A DNA stretch of 64,000 nucleotides from UBA9662 sp002729415 (lineage in GTDB: Bacteria; Poribacteria; WGA-4E; UBA9662). A program made the translations under genes and the position numbers. A model generated the notes under the pieces. The model worked only from the letters and a program-made list of their open reading frames with translations, ran no database searches and was not told the origin of the DNA. The stretch is from assembly GCA_002729415.1 (NCBI GenBank), contig PBXZ01000071.1, positions 1 to 64,000 of the forward strand. Direction: 5' to 3'. Shown piece by piece: positions 1 through 8,402 of the stretch. Every line of letters starts with the position of its first letter. The first letter of the stretch is position 1.

Positions 1-696
1 CTTGTTATGCCATGGCTGGCGTCGCTGTTTTGCTATCATTGTTTTAAAATTAGAAACGACTGTCTTTGGAATAAGGTCTTTGATGAAGGGTTGCCATTTC
101 TTCGGCCATGGAGTGGATTGGATCTCTTTCAGCATGTTGTTAATAATTTCGGACGAGTTGAAATCCAATGTTGGTGTGTTTGAGTCTCGAAATTCATAAT
201 CAATTTTTTTTTCCCATTCATAATGCACTAAAAATATTGGGTGATATTTCTTGTGAAAACGTAAAAAGCCTTTATCTTCTGCTACTAGCGTATGGAATAA
301 TTGGCCGAATTGATCTGGATCCATTTTCTTTTGAATTAACAGTTTACCATCGATTAGGTTAAAAATCCATAGGTGGTAAGGCCATCCGTAAAGACGTTCT
401 GAAATCTCCGATGGTACCTCGATATAGCCGCGTGACGCAACCCGTTCTAGTTCGGAAATCATTAATTTGGGGTCTTCAACGTGTTCAAGTACATGTGAAC
501 AGATCACATAGTCGAATGAACTATCGGCAAAAGGCAAGTATTGTCCATCTGCCTCAATCATACTCCGGTCTGTGATAATCTCTCCGCCACGCTGGAGATC
601 ATCATCAATGAACTTATCACATAGAACGTCTGATCTTGTTTTTGGGTTGTGTCCACTACCGATTTCCAACACAAAATCAGTAGGTCGAATATTCAT
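1..696 (-). CDS. Class I SAM-dependent methyltransferase, 3' end beyond the left edge
   Basis: An open frame runs without a stop from ATG at 696 to base 1, giving 232 residues with the C-terminus missing. The SAM-binding motif I reads VLEIGSG at residues 9-15, and SHVLEHVED near 68-75 is the usual motif IV region of class I methyltransferases. The start sits inside the stop of the upstream methyltransferase (ATGA overlap), so the two genes are probably translationally coupled. The substrate is not visible. Methyltransferase pairs like this often act on sugars or polyketides, but that is only inference. The family call is secure; the function is not. Confidence 0.85.
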   Translation of the reverse strand, partial: MNIRPTDFVLEIGSGHNPKTRSDVLCDKFIDDDLQRGGEIITDRSMIEADGQYLPFADSSFDYVICSHVLEHVEDPKLMISELERVASRGYIEVPSEISERLYGWPYHLWIFNLIDGKLLIQKKMDPDQFGQLFHTLVAEDKGFLRFHKKYHPIFLVHYEWEKKIDYEFRDSNTPTLDFNSSEIINNMLKEIQSTPWPKKWQPFIKDLIPKTVVSNFKTMIAKQRRQPWHNK

Positions 697-1562
697 TTTT
701 CAATGACCATACTGATATACAAGCTGGTTCTTGGAAAAAAGGTCGCCATTATTTTGCCTTTAAATCCAAAACCGACACAGAGCTTTTTGATACGTAGGCC
801 CTGTCGCTGAAAAAATTTTTCCAGATCAATGGGGCTAGCAATATAAGTACTGTCAGCATCTCCTCCGATGATTTGATTTTCAAGATCTGGCTCGCGGTAT
901 AGAAAGTTCGGTCGTCGTCCCAAACGCTTTGTGAAATAGAGGCCTGTGTTCTTTAGTGCGTTTTTAAGAGCCTGTTGTTTTGTCTCTGCCCAAATTGGTC
1001 TTCCGTTTCCTCCAAAAATCATCTGTGTGAAGTCGAGAAGTGGCATGATAGGTGAACACAAGTTAGGTCCAGCAACCACAATCCTCCCGCCTTTTCGGGT
1101 AACGCGGATCATTTCGAGAAGAGTCGTCTCCACATCAGGTGTATGCTCAATTAACTCGTTCGAGCATACAACGCCAAATTGTCCAGATTCAAAGTCAAGA
1201 TTCAAAGCATCGCCTACAAAATACTTTAGAGTGTTATTCTCCCATTTTTTCGTCTCTTCTAGAAAGAGTGGTGAAATATCGACGCCAACAACGTTTCTAC
1301 CTCGATCATGTAGCATTTTGGATGAGATTCCGTTTCCACAACCGAGGTCAAGCGTATACTCATCCGATGGAGTGTAATAGTCGACGAGATCGACATAAGA
1401 TTTTAGATAAACGTGGTTGTGCTGATTTAGTAAGCCTTTGTATGCTTCGGAGGTCTCATAGAATTTACGCATTCGGGTGCGAAGCGATTGGTCAGGTGAA
1501 ATAGGAGTTTGAGCAGATTCCATAGCTATCTTCATTATACTATTTTGGTGTGGGTCGGACAA
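693..1562 (-). CDS. Class I SAM-dependent methyltransferase
   Basis: A 289-residue protein with a complete Rossmann methyltransferase core. Motif I is LDLGCGNG at about residues 71-78, the acidic end of beta 2 is VGVDIS near 92-97, and SNELIEHTPD near 134 is the motif IV region. These show SAM binding; the acceptor cannot be told. The first 40 residues are unlike the core and two further in-frame ATGs lie at residues 10 and 14, so the start could be slightly downstream. It overlaps the next methyltransferase by 4 bases (ATGA). No signal peptide is seen, so the protein should be cytoplasmic. Confidence 0.85.
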   Translation of the reverse strand: MSDPHQNSIMKIAMESAQTPISPDQSLRTRMRKFYETSEAYKGLLNQHNHVYLKSYVDLVDYYTPSDEYTLDLGCGNGISSKMLHDRGRNVVGVDISPLFLEETKKWENNTLKYFVGDALNLDFESGQFGVVCSNELIEHTPDVETTLLEMIRVTRKGGRIVVAGPNLCSPIMPLLDFTQMIFGGNGRPIWAETKQQALKNALKNTGLYFTKRLGRRPNFLYREPDLENQIIGGDADSTYIASPIDLEKFFQRQGLRIKKLCVGFGFKGKIMATFFPRTSLYISMVIEK

Positions 1563-1748
1563 TAAAAAAAGTCATCGTTTTAAATGTTTAAACCTATGCA
1601 AATGTAAGCTTGAATACACATTATCATTATGCATTTACAAGGTAAATAAGTTATCTAGAACGTTTTTCTGTCGCACATTGATTATGGGAATAGTAAAAGC
1701 TCAAACTTGGGAACTAGGTCTTAAATCAGGTTGGCATGGTACTAGCCG

Positions 1749-2747
1749 TTAATTGATCTGATCACCAAAATGATTTGCAACAGCCACCAGATCGAGAATA
1801 TCAACAATTCCATCTTTATTTACATCACCGTTCGGTGCGTTAACCATTTCAAAGTGGATCGAGACAATCACCAAATCGAGGATATCAACAACGCCATCTT
1901 TATTTAGGTCCCATGGTAGATCATTATGTGATGTCTGATCGTTGGCCGTCATTACGCAACGGAACCCTATTGTGTCATCACTAAGGCTAGGTAGCAAAGT
2001 GTATCTCATGGTGCTCCTCACCTTCAACGGGGGTTTCTTCCATGATCCACCACGCAAAACCCGCCCGAGGAAATTACTGGGGTTTTTGTTTTCTGGGTTT
2101 TTAACTGGGCTGTTTGCGTAGTAGTTCTCATCGTACCAATCGGAGACCCACTCTAAGACGTTACCCGCAAGATCGTGTGCTCCGAATTGGCTCATGCCGG
2201 TAGGGAAACTTCCGACAGGAGCGGTTTTATCGAATCCGTCAGCGTTGCCTGCAACATTTGCATGGTTAACCTTTCCATTAATTTCAACCTCGAATTGATT
2301 TCCCCACGGATATTGATTCTCAATAGTTCCGCGGGCAGAAAATTCCCATTCTGCTTCGGTTGGTAATCGCTTGCCTGCCCAATTTGCATAGCGAGATGCC
2401 TCCTCAAAACTTACCCCAACAACAGGTTGATCGGGGCGATTTAGGTGGGGATCATTCCAGAAACGCGGTCTAGTATGTCCTGTATCTGATAGGAAAAGGC
2501 CATACTGCGCGTTAGTCACTTCAAATTTATCAATATAGAATGCATCAAGTTTCGTAACGTGAGCTGGTGTTTCATCGGGATCGGCTGCGTTGTTTCTTGT
2601 CGAACCCATTATGAATTCACCTTCGGGCACAAGCACCATCGGAGAATTATCTTTTTTATGTATGATTTCAGGCGTAGGTATTGACCAAAAGTGGATTATA
2701 ATTGAGAGTAGAATTTTACAGAGCAAGAAGAATCTTCCAGATGTCAC
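1749..2747 (-). CDS. Secreted FGE/SUMF1-fold protein with two dockerin-type repeats
   Basis: The 332-residue protein begins with a hydrophobic, signal-like segment. A formylglycine-generating-enzyme-sulfatase fold follows (about 38-268): VPEGEFIMGS, KRLPTEAEWEFSARG, HDLAGNVLEWVSDWY, VLRGGSW and IGFRCV are typical blocks. The copper-binding cysteine pair of true FGE, expected just after RGGS, is absent, so sulfatase activation is unlikely. The tail carries two EF-hand/dockerin-like repeats at about 280-299 and 308-332, each with a DxNKDGxVDILDLV core. Dockerin repeats bind calcium and usually mediate protein docking. Such FGE-dockerin combinations are what I would expect in Poribacteria. The ligand is unknown. 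Confidence 0.85.
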   Translation of the reverse strand: MTSGRFFLLCKILLSIIIHFWSIPTPEIIHKKDNSPMVLVPEGEFIMGSTRNNAADPDETPAHVTKLDAFYIDKFEVTNAQYGLFLSDTGHTRPRFWNDPHLNRPDQPVVGVSFEEASRYANWAGKRLPTEAEWEFSARGTIENQYPWGNQFEVEINGKVNHANVAGNADGFDKTAPVGSFPTGMSQFGAHDLAGNVLEWVSDWYDENYYANSPVKNPENKNPSNFLGRVLRGGSWKKPPLKVRSTMRYTLLPSLSDDTIGFRCVMTANDQTSHNDLPWDLNKDGVVDILDLVIVSIHFEMVNAPNGDVNKDGIVDILDLVAVANHFGDQIN

Positions 2748-2815
2748 ACAGTAGAAGGTTAAAAATAATTGTTATTTTCAGGGGTGACAATAACACAAGC
2801 AGTGTATGAAAAATA

Positions 2816-2844
2816 TTGACTTTTAGGAATGAATCTGCTAACCT
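2816..2844 (+). promoter_or_regulatory. Candidate promoter for the TPR gene
   Basis: TTGACT at 2816-2821 and TAACCT at 2839-2844 are 17 bases apart, with an upstream TG giving an extended -10. A short perfect inverted repeat (CGGGA-TTTT-TCCCG, 2849-2862) follows directly and would lie at the 5' end of the transcript. The -10 matches the consensus at only three positions, so this is a suggestion. Confidence 0.3.
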
Positions 2845-2862
2845 TAATCGGGATTTTTCCCG

Positions 2863-3639
2863 TTGCTAAGCGTAAGTAATTTCATTTTAAACAATGCGAT
2901 AGGGATGTTATACCAGCACCAGATTATCAGGGAATGTACTGAGCAAATCGAGGCCAAACCGAAAAATCCGAACCATTATTTTAGCCGGGCTCAAGCATAC
3001 AAGGAGATTGGTGATTATAACGCGGCGATTGTCGATTTGACAAGAGTAATTCAAATGTCACCTAATAGGCCTCAAGCTTACTTGTTGCGTGGTACTCTTT
3101 ACCATAATCTCAAGAATTACCATCAAGCAAGCCGCGATTTTTCCGCTGCAATACGGATCAAGGCGGACTATGCAGATGCCTATATTCTCCGTGGAAATAT
3201 CCATCGAAAGATTAGTGAATTACCATTGGCAATAGCTGATGCCAGTGCGGCCATTAGCTATGCACCAGATGATGTACAAGCCTATGTACTGCGTGGAAAA
3301 TGCCAACAAGATCTCGAAAATTATGACTATGCTATTGAAGACTATTCAAAGGCTATTCGAATTAACCCTAATTATGCAAATGCCTATTATTTTCGTGGAA
3401 ACTGTTACCATTCAGTTGATCGAGATGGAAATGCTATTGAAGATTACCAACAAGCTGTCAAAATAGCTCCAGATTCTTATTCCGGTCGTTTGGCTATACA
3501 GCGTCTAAAAGATCTAGATGCTGATCTTGTTTCGCTAGCGCCGCCTAGAAGGGCCGTGGACATGTTTCGCCCGAAGATTCCGAGTCAAACGATAAAAAAG
3601 CATTTCGTGAAAATCTGGAGCGAAATGACAAAGCGATGA
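2863..3639 (+). CDS. Tetratricopeptide repeat protein
   Basis: Five consecutive 34-residue TPR units fill about residues 37-205 of 258. Each carries the A-Y-x-x-R-G and D-Y-x-x-A-I-x-D spacing (for example QAYVLRGKCQQDLENYDYAI). TPR arrays form helical scaffolds for protein-protein contact; no enzymatic domain is present. The longest frame starts at TTG 2863, but ATG 2905 (residue 15), preceded by ATAGGG, is a better start and leaves the TPRs intact. The last 50 residues are basic and unlike TPRs. No signal peptide is clear. The partner is unknown. The gene ends 25 bases from the convergent aminotransferase. Confidence 0.85.
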   Translation: MLSVSNFILNNAIGMLYQHQIIRECTEQIEAKPKNPNHYFSRAQAYKEIGDYNAAIVDLTRVIQMSPNRPQAYLLRGTLYHNLKNYHQASRDFSAAIRIKADYADAYILRGNIHRKISELPLAIADASAAISYAPDDVQAYVLRGKCQQDLENYDYAIEDYSKAIRINPNYANAYYFRGNCYHSVDRDGNAIEDYQQAVKIAPDSYSGRLAIQRLKDLDADLVSLAPPRRAVDMFRPKIPSQTIKKHFVKIWSEMTKR

Positions 3640-3664
3640 ATCTGTTGATCCATCACCGAACATG

Positions 3665-4831
3665 TCATTTATCTGTTTTGTAAACATTTTCAGCAGCTTG
3701 TATAGCTTCATCAGCTGATCTGTTCGGTAGTATCTCTCCCAGTGCCGTGAGTAGACCAATGACGTTTGCCCGCCGACAAGTTTCTCCCATCAAACCAATA
3801 CGCCATGCTTTTCCCTTGAGTGTTCCAAGTCCCGCTCCAATTTCGATGTTGTAAGTGTGAAGCAATTGGTTTCGTACTGTTGCTTCATCAACATCGTTAG
3901 GAACTGAAACGGAGGTCAGCATCGGTGCACGAAAACCTTCTTGGGCGATCCATTCAATGCCGAGTGCACTGAGTCCATCAGCTAAAGCTTGGGAATGAAG
4001 ACTATGCCTGCTATATCGCGCATCAAGCCCTTCTTCGCAAACTATTTTTAGGGATTCATTAAGTGCATAATTCATCGAAATAGGTGCTGTATGATGGTAA
4101 ACTCGATCGTCTCCCCAATATTTGGAAATCATCCCCATATCTAGATACCAACTTGGTACTTTCGTGTTACGATTATGAATTGTGTTGATAGCTCGATCAC
4201 TGAAACTTACCGGTGAGAGACCGGGCGGACAGCTCATACATTTTTGCGTGCCACTATAAGCGGCATCGATACCCAGTTCATCAAGATTGACTGATGTGCC
4301 GCAGAGAGAAGTTACACAATCAACAACTAGCAATATATCATGTGCTTTAGCCAATTCTGCGATCTCCACGAGTGGTTGCAAAATACCGGTTGAAGTTTCA
4401 GCATGGACAATAGCAATTAATTTTGGTTTTACATTCTTGAGCTTGTCAGCCACGCTTTGTGGGTCAATTATGCGTCCCCAAGGTGCTTCAACAGTTTGCA
4501 GTTTGCCTCCGCATCTGTCAACAATATCAGACATTCTCATTCCAAAAACACCATTAACACAAACAAGGACCTCATCACCTGGTTCAATTAGGTTGCATAA
4601 GGTTGCTTCCATACCCGCACTTCCAGTCGCAGAAATTGGAAGTGTTAATCTGTTTTTCGTTCCGAAAATCTGACGCAACAATTTCATGTTCTCATCCATG
4701 ATTTCAAGGAATATAGGGTCTAAATGACCAATCATAGGGCGGCTCATTGCTTCAAGAACTCGTGGGTGAACATTGCTTGGGCCAGGTCCCATCAATATGC
4801 GTTGGGGTATTTGTGAATTATTATTCATCAT
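3665..4831 (-). CDS. Class V pyridoxal-phosphate aminotransferase (alanine/serine-glyoxylate type)
   Basis: 388 residues with the fold-type I class V signature. GPGPSNVHPRVL near 15-27 is the N-terminal block of serine/alanine-glyoxylate aminotransferases, VVDCVTSLCG near 169-178 supplies the Asp that contacts the pyridine nitrogen, and Lys197 in SGTQKCMSC is the Schiff-base lysine. The enzyme would move an amino group between Ala or Ser and glyoxylate or pyruvate. Length is normal for the family. It lies 16 bases downstream of an inositol-dehydrogenase-like gene on the same strand. Exact substrate preference cannot be read from the sequence. Confidence 0.9.
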   Translation of the reverse strand: MMNNNSQIPQRILMGPGPSNVHPRVLEAMSRPMIGHLDPIFLEIMDENMKLLRQIFGTKNRLTLPISATGSAGMEATLCNLIEPGDEVLVCVNGVFGMRMSDIVDRCGGKLQTVEAPWGRIIDPQSVADKLKNVKPKLIAIVHAETSTGILQPLVEIAELAKAHDILLVVDCVTSLCGTSVNLDELGIDAAYSGTQKCMSCPPGLSPVSFSDRAINTIHNRNTKVPSWYLDMGMISKYWGDDRVYHHTAPISMNYALNESLKIVCEEGLDARYSRHSLHSQALADGLSALGIEWIAQEGFRAPMLTSVSVPNDVDEATVRNQLLHTYNIEIGAGLGTLKGKAWRIGLMGETCRRANVIGLLTALGEILPNRSADEAIQAAENVYKTDK

Positions 4832-4847
4832 GTTTCCTTTTGCTTTT

Positions 4848-5861
4848 TTACATGGTATGTTTAATTTCTATGGGCCTATTCATTAAATAGGATTCTTTTG
4901 CTGCCAATGCGATTTGTATTGCCTTTAGCCCATCATTGCCAACCACTTCCGGAATGGTGTCATTTTCGATACAGTGTAGAAACTTAACCATTTCTGTTAG
5001 ATATGATGATTTGTAACGATCTAGAAAAAAATGCGGTAGTGGTGGTTGGTGAGATCCTTTGGCATTACTTAAAATGCAGGTGTCTGTTTCAACGTTTTCT
5101 GCCCGAATCATACCATTAGATCCAAAGACTTCGATGCGTTGATCATAACCATAAACTGCTTGACGACTGTTATCAATAGTGCCAAGCACACCATTGGCAA
5201 ATTTCAGAATAACAGTCGCTGTATCAATATCTCCGGCTTCACCAATGGCTTTATCGATCATCACTCCGCCAGCTGCGTATACTTGGACCACTTCATTCTT
5301 AACAAGATAGCGTGCCATATCAAAATCATGAATCATCATGTCGAGAAAGATACCTCCTGATACTTCGATGTATGATATTGGAGGTGGGGCAGGATCTCGA
5401 CTGGTGATTCTCAAAATATGTAGGTCACCAATTTCTCCTTTTAGAATTCTACTTTCTAATGACTGGAAGTTGGTATCAAAACGTCTGTTGAAACCAACTT
5501 GAAATTTTATGCCGTTTTTTTTGACGCTTTCCAAGGTTTTTTGCGTTCGATCTAAGTCGAAATCGATTGGTTTTTCACAAAAAACATGTTTTCCCGCACT
5601 GGATGTTTCTTGAATGATTTGTGCGTGTGTGTTTGTTGGTGAGCAAATGATTACTGCATCTATCTCTGGATGATCAATGATTTGGTGATAGTCGTCGAAA
5701 TAGTAGGGGATATTGAAGTCATCAGCGACTCTCTTTGCTAATGTTGGTTTAGTGTCAGCAAGAGCAACTAATTCGACGTGTGGGATGTGGGTGGTTAGGT
5801 TTTCGGCATGAAGCTTACCGATTCGCCCTGCACCAATTAAACCAACCTTAATGTTTTTCAT
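4848..5861 (-). CDS. Gfo/Idh/MocA dehydrogenase, inositol 2-dehydrogenase-like
   Basis: ATG at 5861 gives a 337-residue protein starting directly at the dinucleotide fold (VGLIGAGRIG, residues 6-15). I prefer it to an ATG 21 codons upstream because the Rossmann motif then falls at its usual distance. CEKPIDFDL carries the catalytic Lys of the EKP motif, and GGIFLDMMIHDFDMAR matches the block of myo-inositol 2-dehydrogenases (IolG), with catalytic Asp/His. The product would oxidise a cyclitol or sugar at one carbon with NAD+. The start overlaps the 3' end of the HAD-GDPD gene by 14 bases. IolG is likely, but related sugar dehydrogenases cannot be excluded. Confidence 0.85.
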   Translation of the reverse strand: MKNIKVGLIGAGRIGKLHAENLTTHIPHVELVALADTKPTLAKRVADDFNIPYYFDDYHQIIDHPEIDAVIICSPTNTHAQIIQETSSAGKHVFCEKPIDFDLDRTQKTLESVKKNGIKFQVGFNRRFDTNFQSLESRILKGEIGDLHILRITSRDPAPPPISYIEVSGGIFLDMMIHDFDMARYLVKNEVVQVYAAGGVMIDKAIGEAGDIDTATVILKFANGVLGTIDNSRQAVYGYDQRIEVFGSNGMIRAENVETDTCILSNAKGSHQPPLPHFFLDRYKSSYLTEMVKFLHCIENDTIPEVVGNDGLKAIQIALAAKESYLMNRPIEIKHTM

Positions 5862-7104
5862 TGTAGAAATTCTGAGCAAGTTTTGTGAAGGTGTCAGCGT
5901 GATTAAGATTAACCATCTCAACACCCCATTCTAGAATTTCATGAAATGCCTTTACGTCCTTTTGCTGATGGTAGATCATGATTTTAATATTATTGTGTTG
6001 ACAAGTTTCAATTAAATCTTGGGTCATATTATTGAGAGAGACCTCAATAATACTAGCACCGTAAATTTTGTGACCATCGATCGCTTCGTCAGCAGTCTTG
6101 ACGTTAATCTTTATTGGTAGGCTTGGATCAAGTTGGTGCATTGTTTTCAGCCATTCATCATTGGCCGACCAAAAAAAACATTCATTTTCAAGTCCCACAT
6201 CATAAACAAGGTCAATCAGTTTTTTTGGATCAGCAACTTTTACATCGAAAAAGACTTTTGCTTTCCCTTTTATCCATTTCAGGAGTTTCTCAAGTCGTGG
6301 AACCTTTTGGTTTGAGAATTCTGAATCAAACCAACTGCCGGCATCCAATTGGTCAATTTCATTGGATAAGAGATGATGAATCTTCCCTTTACCATTTGTT
6401 GTTGATTCGAGTTCTGGTCCGTGGAAATTATATAACACACCATCTTTGCTGGTATTGACATCAACTTCAAGATAGTCTACTCCCCAACCAACACAAATCT
6501 CTGCAGCAGCAAAAGTGTTCTCCGGAGCATATTCGTTTGCTCCACGGTGACAGACAATTTCAATTTGCTTTTGTGGATGAGGCTGACTTTCTAGGGATTC
6601 GATGAGAGGGATTAGATCTAAGGGGTACTCAATCGTGTGTTGTGGTATTTCCAAATCGTCGGTAGGGGTTTTTGATCGACGTGGTGACCAATTGAGCCAC
6701 ACAGAGATAATTCCTAGAGCGTTTGCTCCTCTAATGTCACGTTCTAAATTGTTACCAATCATTAATACACGATTGTAATTGGTACGGTTGATGCCAAGTT
6801 GGTTCATGGCATCAACAAACATACGTTGATTGGGTTTGTTTACCCCAACTTCTCCTGATATAGAAAAAGCGTCAAATAAATGGTGCAGGTTGTGTTGCGT
6901 AAGAACGTTTTGAAAGGTTGCTGAGGGGCCGTCTGCTACTAGAGCGATACGATATCCAAGGCGTTTGATTTTGTGAACCATGTCTGCTGCGCCAGGAATT
7001 AGATCTGCTTCTAGAGTTGCCCCGTTCGCATCTTTTATCTCTGTTCCTTCGTCTACAAGTGTGTCTCCACAATCAAGAAGAACTGCGGCAATTTTGTTTT
7101 CCAT
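5848..7104 (-). CDS. HAD phosphatase-glycerophosphodiester phosphodiesterase fusion
   Basis: One 418-residue frame joins two hydrolase domains. Residues 1-180 are an HAD subfamily I domain: LLDCGDTLVD holds the nucleophile Asp11, though the second motif-I Asp is one place later than usual; VADGPSAT is motif II, and LMIGNNLERDIRGA is motif IV. Residues about 182-418 are a GDPD TIM barrel: His186-Arg187 (CHRGANEYAPENTF), Glu213 and Asp215 (YLEVDV) and His228 match the catalytic set. GDPD splits glycerophosphodiesters into glycerol-3-phosphate and an alcohol; the HAD part could dephosphorylate a product. No signal peptide is seen. The downstream inositol-dehydrogenase-like gene overlaps it, suggesting a joint pathway. 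Confidence 0.88.
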   Translation of the reverse strand: MENKIAAVLLDCGDTLVDEGTEIKDANGATLEADLIPGAADMVHKIKRLGYRIALVADGPSATFQNVLTQHNLHHLFDAFSISGEVGVNKPNQRMFVDAMNQLGINRTNYNRVLMIGNNLERDIRGANALGIISVWLNWSPRRSKTPTDDLEIPQHTIEYPLDLIPLIESLESQPHPQKQIEIVCHRGANEYAPENTFAAAEICVGWGVDYLEVDVNTSKDGVLYNFHGPELESTTNGKGKIHHLLSNEIDQLDAGSWFDSEFSNQKVPRLEKLLKWIKGKAKVFFDVKVADPKKLIDLVYDVGLENECFFWSANDEWLKTMHQLDPSLPIKINVKTADEAIDGHKIYGASIIEVSLNNMTQDLIETCQHNNIKIMIYHQQKDVKAFHEILEWGVEMVNLNHADTFTKLAQNFYNEKH

Positions 7105-7583
7105 GCTTTTATCTGAAATATATAGTTGGTCAAAGTTCAGCGCTATTATGTAATCCTGATTGGATCTTTGTAATTTTACGGACTTTTCATTATTGGCTTG
7201 GTTGAAATTGGTTTTCTCGCTTTAGCTGAGATTTAAATTATGCATCAAAGCGTTCAGGGAGATTATCTGGAACTCCAATAACTTTAGATTGTGCTTATAT
7301 GGGGAAAATCAGTATTCTATATCAAACATCATCCAACCTATACGCTGTCATTCTAACATGGACTTTAGATTTTTTCTAGTATCCCTGTGTGCATTGGTTT
7401 CTAAACACCATGCACATTTAAATGCTTATGGATAAAAAAACATAAGGTTACAGCTGTAGTGTAATGGGTGGCTGACTTTGTTAGATCTAGGTAATGTATA
7501 GGGTACAACATCAAATGCTGATAGAGAGATATTGTGCCAGCAGGAACTCATACCCAAGAGTGTGTTTCTGCCTATGTCATGAA
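7105..7583. other. 479-base intergenic stretch with no recognisable gene
   Basis: No frame here resembles a protein. On the minus strand a weak promoter for the HAD-GDPD gene is possible: TTACAA (complement of 7168-7173) and CATAAT (complement of 7145-7150), 17 bases apart. The remainder is AT-rich and shows no clear hairpin. It separates two minus-strand genes and contains the 3' flank of the FGE-fold gene at 7584. Confidence 0.5.
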
Positions 7584-8402
7584 TCAAGGGGATTTCAATC
7601 CTGCCACGCAGCGGAATCCAATGATGTATGATCTATGGTGCGGATCAGGGTATAGTTGGTACATAACACGTAGAGGATCAGTAAAGTTGCACCATGATCC
7701 GCCGCGTAGTGCATACGTGGAATGGTTTTTATCTGATTGGTTTTGACACCATTCTGAAACGTTGCCTGACATATCAAACAAACCATAGCCGTTTGGTTTC
7801 AAACTACCTACAGGTGCAGTAGAATTATCCCACTTGTCCTTGCCACCTGTTCCTTCATAGTTTGCATACTCTCGTGCTAGGTTTTCATCATCACCCCAAG
7901 GAAATTCTTTATCAATCAATCCACCTCTCGTAGCGAATTCCCATTCTTTGTCTGTAGGTAATCTTTTTCCAGCCCATTTAGCATATGCGTTCGCATCATG
8001 CCAACTGACATAGATTATCGGATGTTTGTCAGTTGGTGAATACATATAAACCTCATCCCAATTGATAGATTTCATGGGCTTATAGCCTGAAGATTGAAGA
8101 AACTTTTTAAACTGACCAATTGTTACCTCGTAAGCATCCATGTAGAAAAAATCAGACTCTTTAGTCATGGTTTCTTTTTTTTGCGAGACTAGGTTGCTAA
8201 GCTCGTTATGAGTTGTCCTCTTAAATTTTTTAGGAATTCGAACCATCTTGGCATCATCTTTCTGCCAAGTAATCTTTTTAGCCTTTATACCCTTCAATTT
8301 TTTAACATTTCTAACTACGATCCATTTGGTTTCTTCAGTGAGTGCCAAATTTACCGAGACAATTGTTAGCACCATTGTAACAATGACTAGCCTTTTAATC
8401 AT
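7584..8402 (-). CDS. Secreted FGE/SUMF1-fold protein
   Basis: 272 residues with an N-terminal signal peptide (MIKRLVIVTMVLTIVSVNLA, cleavage near 20-23), then an FGE-sulfatase fold from about residue 90: FYMDAYEVTIGQFKKFL, GKRLPTDKEWEFATRGG, FPWGDDENLA, YGLFDMSGNVSEWCQNQ, YALRGGSW and IGFRCVAG. One Cys follows RGGSW, but the second Cys of authentic formylglycine-generating enzyme is missing, so copper-dependent activity is doubtful. The fold is also used as a binding or scaffold module. It is a paralogue of the dockerin-tailed protein at 1749-2747 but has no dockerin. The role is unknown. Confidence 0.85.
   Translation of the reverse strand: MIKRLVIVTMVLTIVSVNLALTEETKWIVVRNVKKLKGIKAKKITWQKDDAKMVRIPKKFKRTTHNELSNLVSQKKETMTKESDFFYMDAYEVTIGQFKKFLQSSGYKPMKSINWDEVYMYSPTDKHPIIYVSWHDANAYAKWAGKRLPTDKEWEFATRGGLIDKEFPWGDDENLAREYANYEGTGGKDKWDNSTAPVGSLKPNGYGLFDMSGNVSEWCQNQSDKNHSTYALRGGSWCNFTDPLRVMYQLYPDPHHRSYIIGFRCVAGLKSP

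Noticed and set aside
1749..2747. Authentic formylglycine-generating enzyme (sulfatase activator)
   Set aside because: The copper-binding cysteine pair is missing and no sulfatase gene lies nearby; only the fold is supported.
4287..4673. 128-codon frame opposite the aminotransferase gene
   Set aside because: It lies antisense within a gene with a complete class V aminotransferase signature; it is composed of Ser, Thr and Pro residues typical of antisense frames and has no ribosome site.
7584..8402. Authentic formylglycine-generating enzyme in the second FGE-fold gene
   Set aside because: Only one Cys is present where the enzyme needs two.
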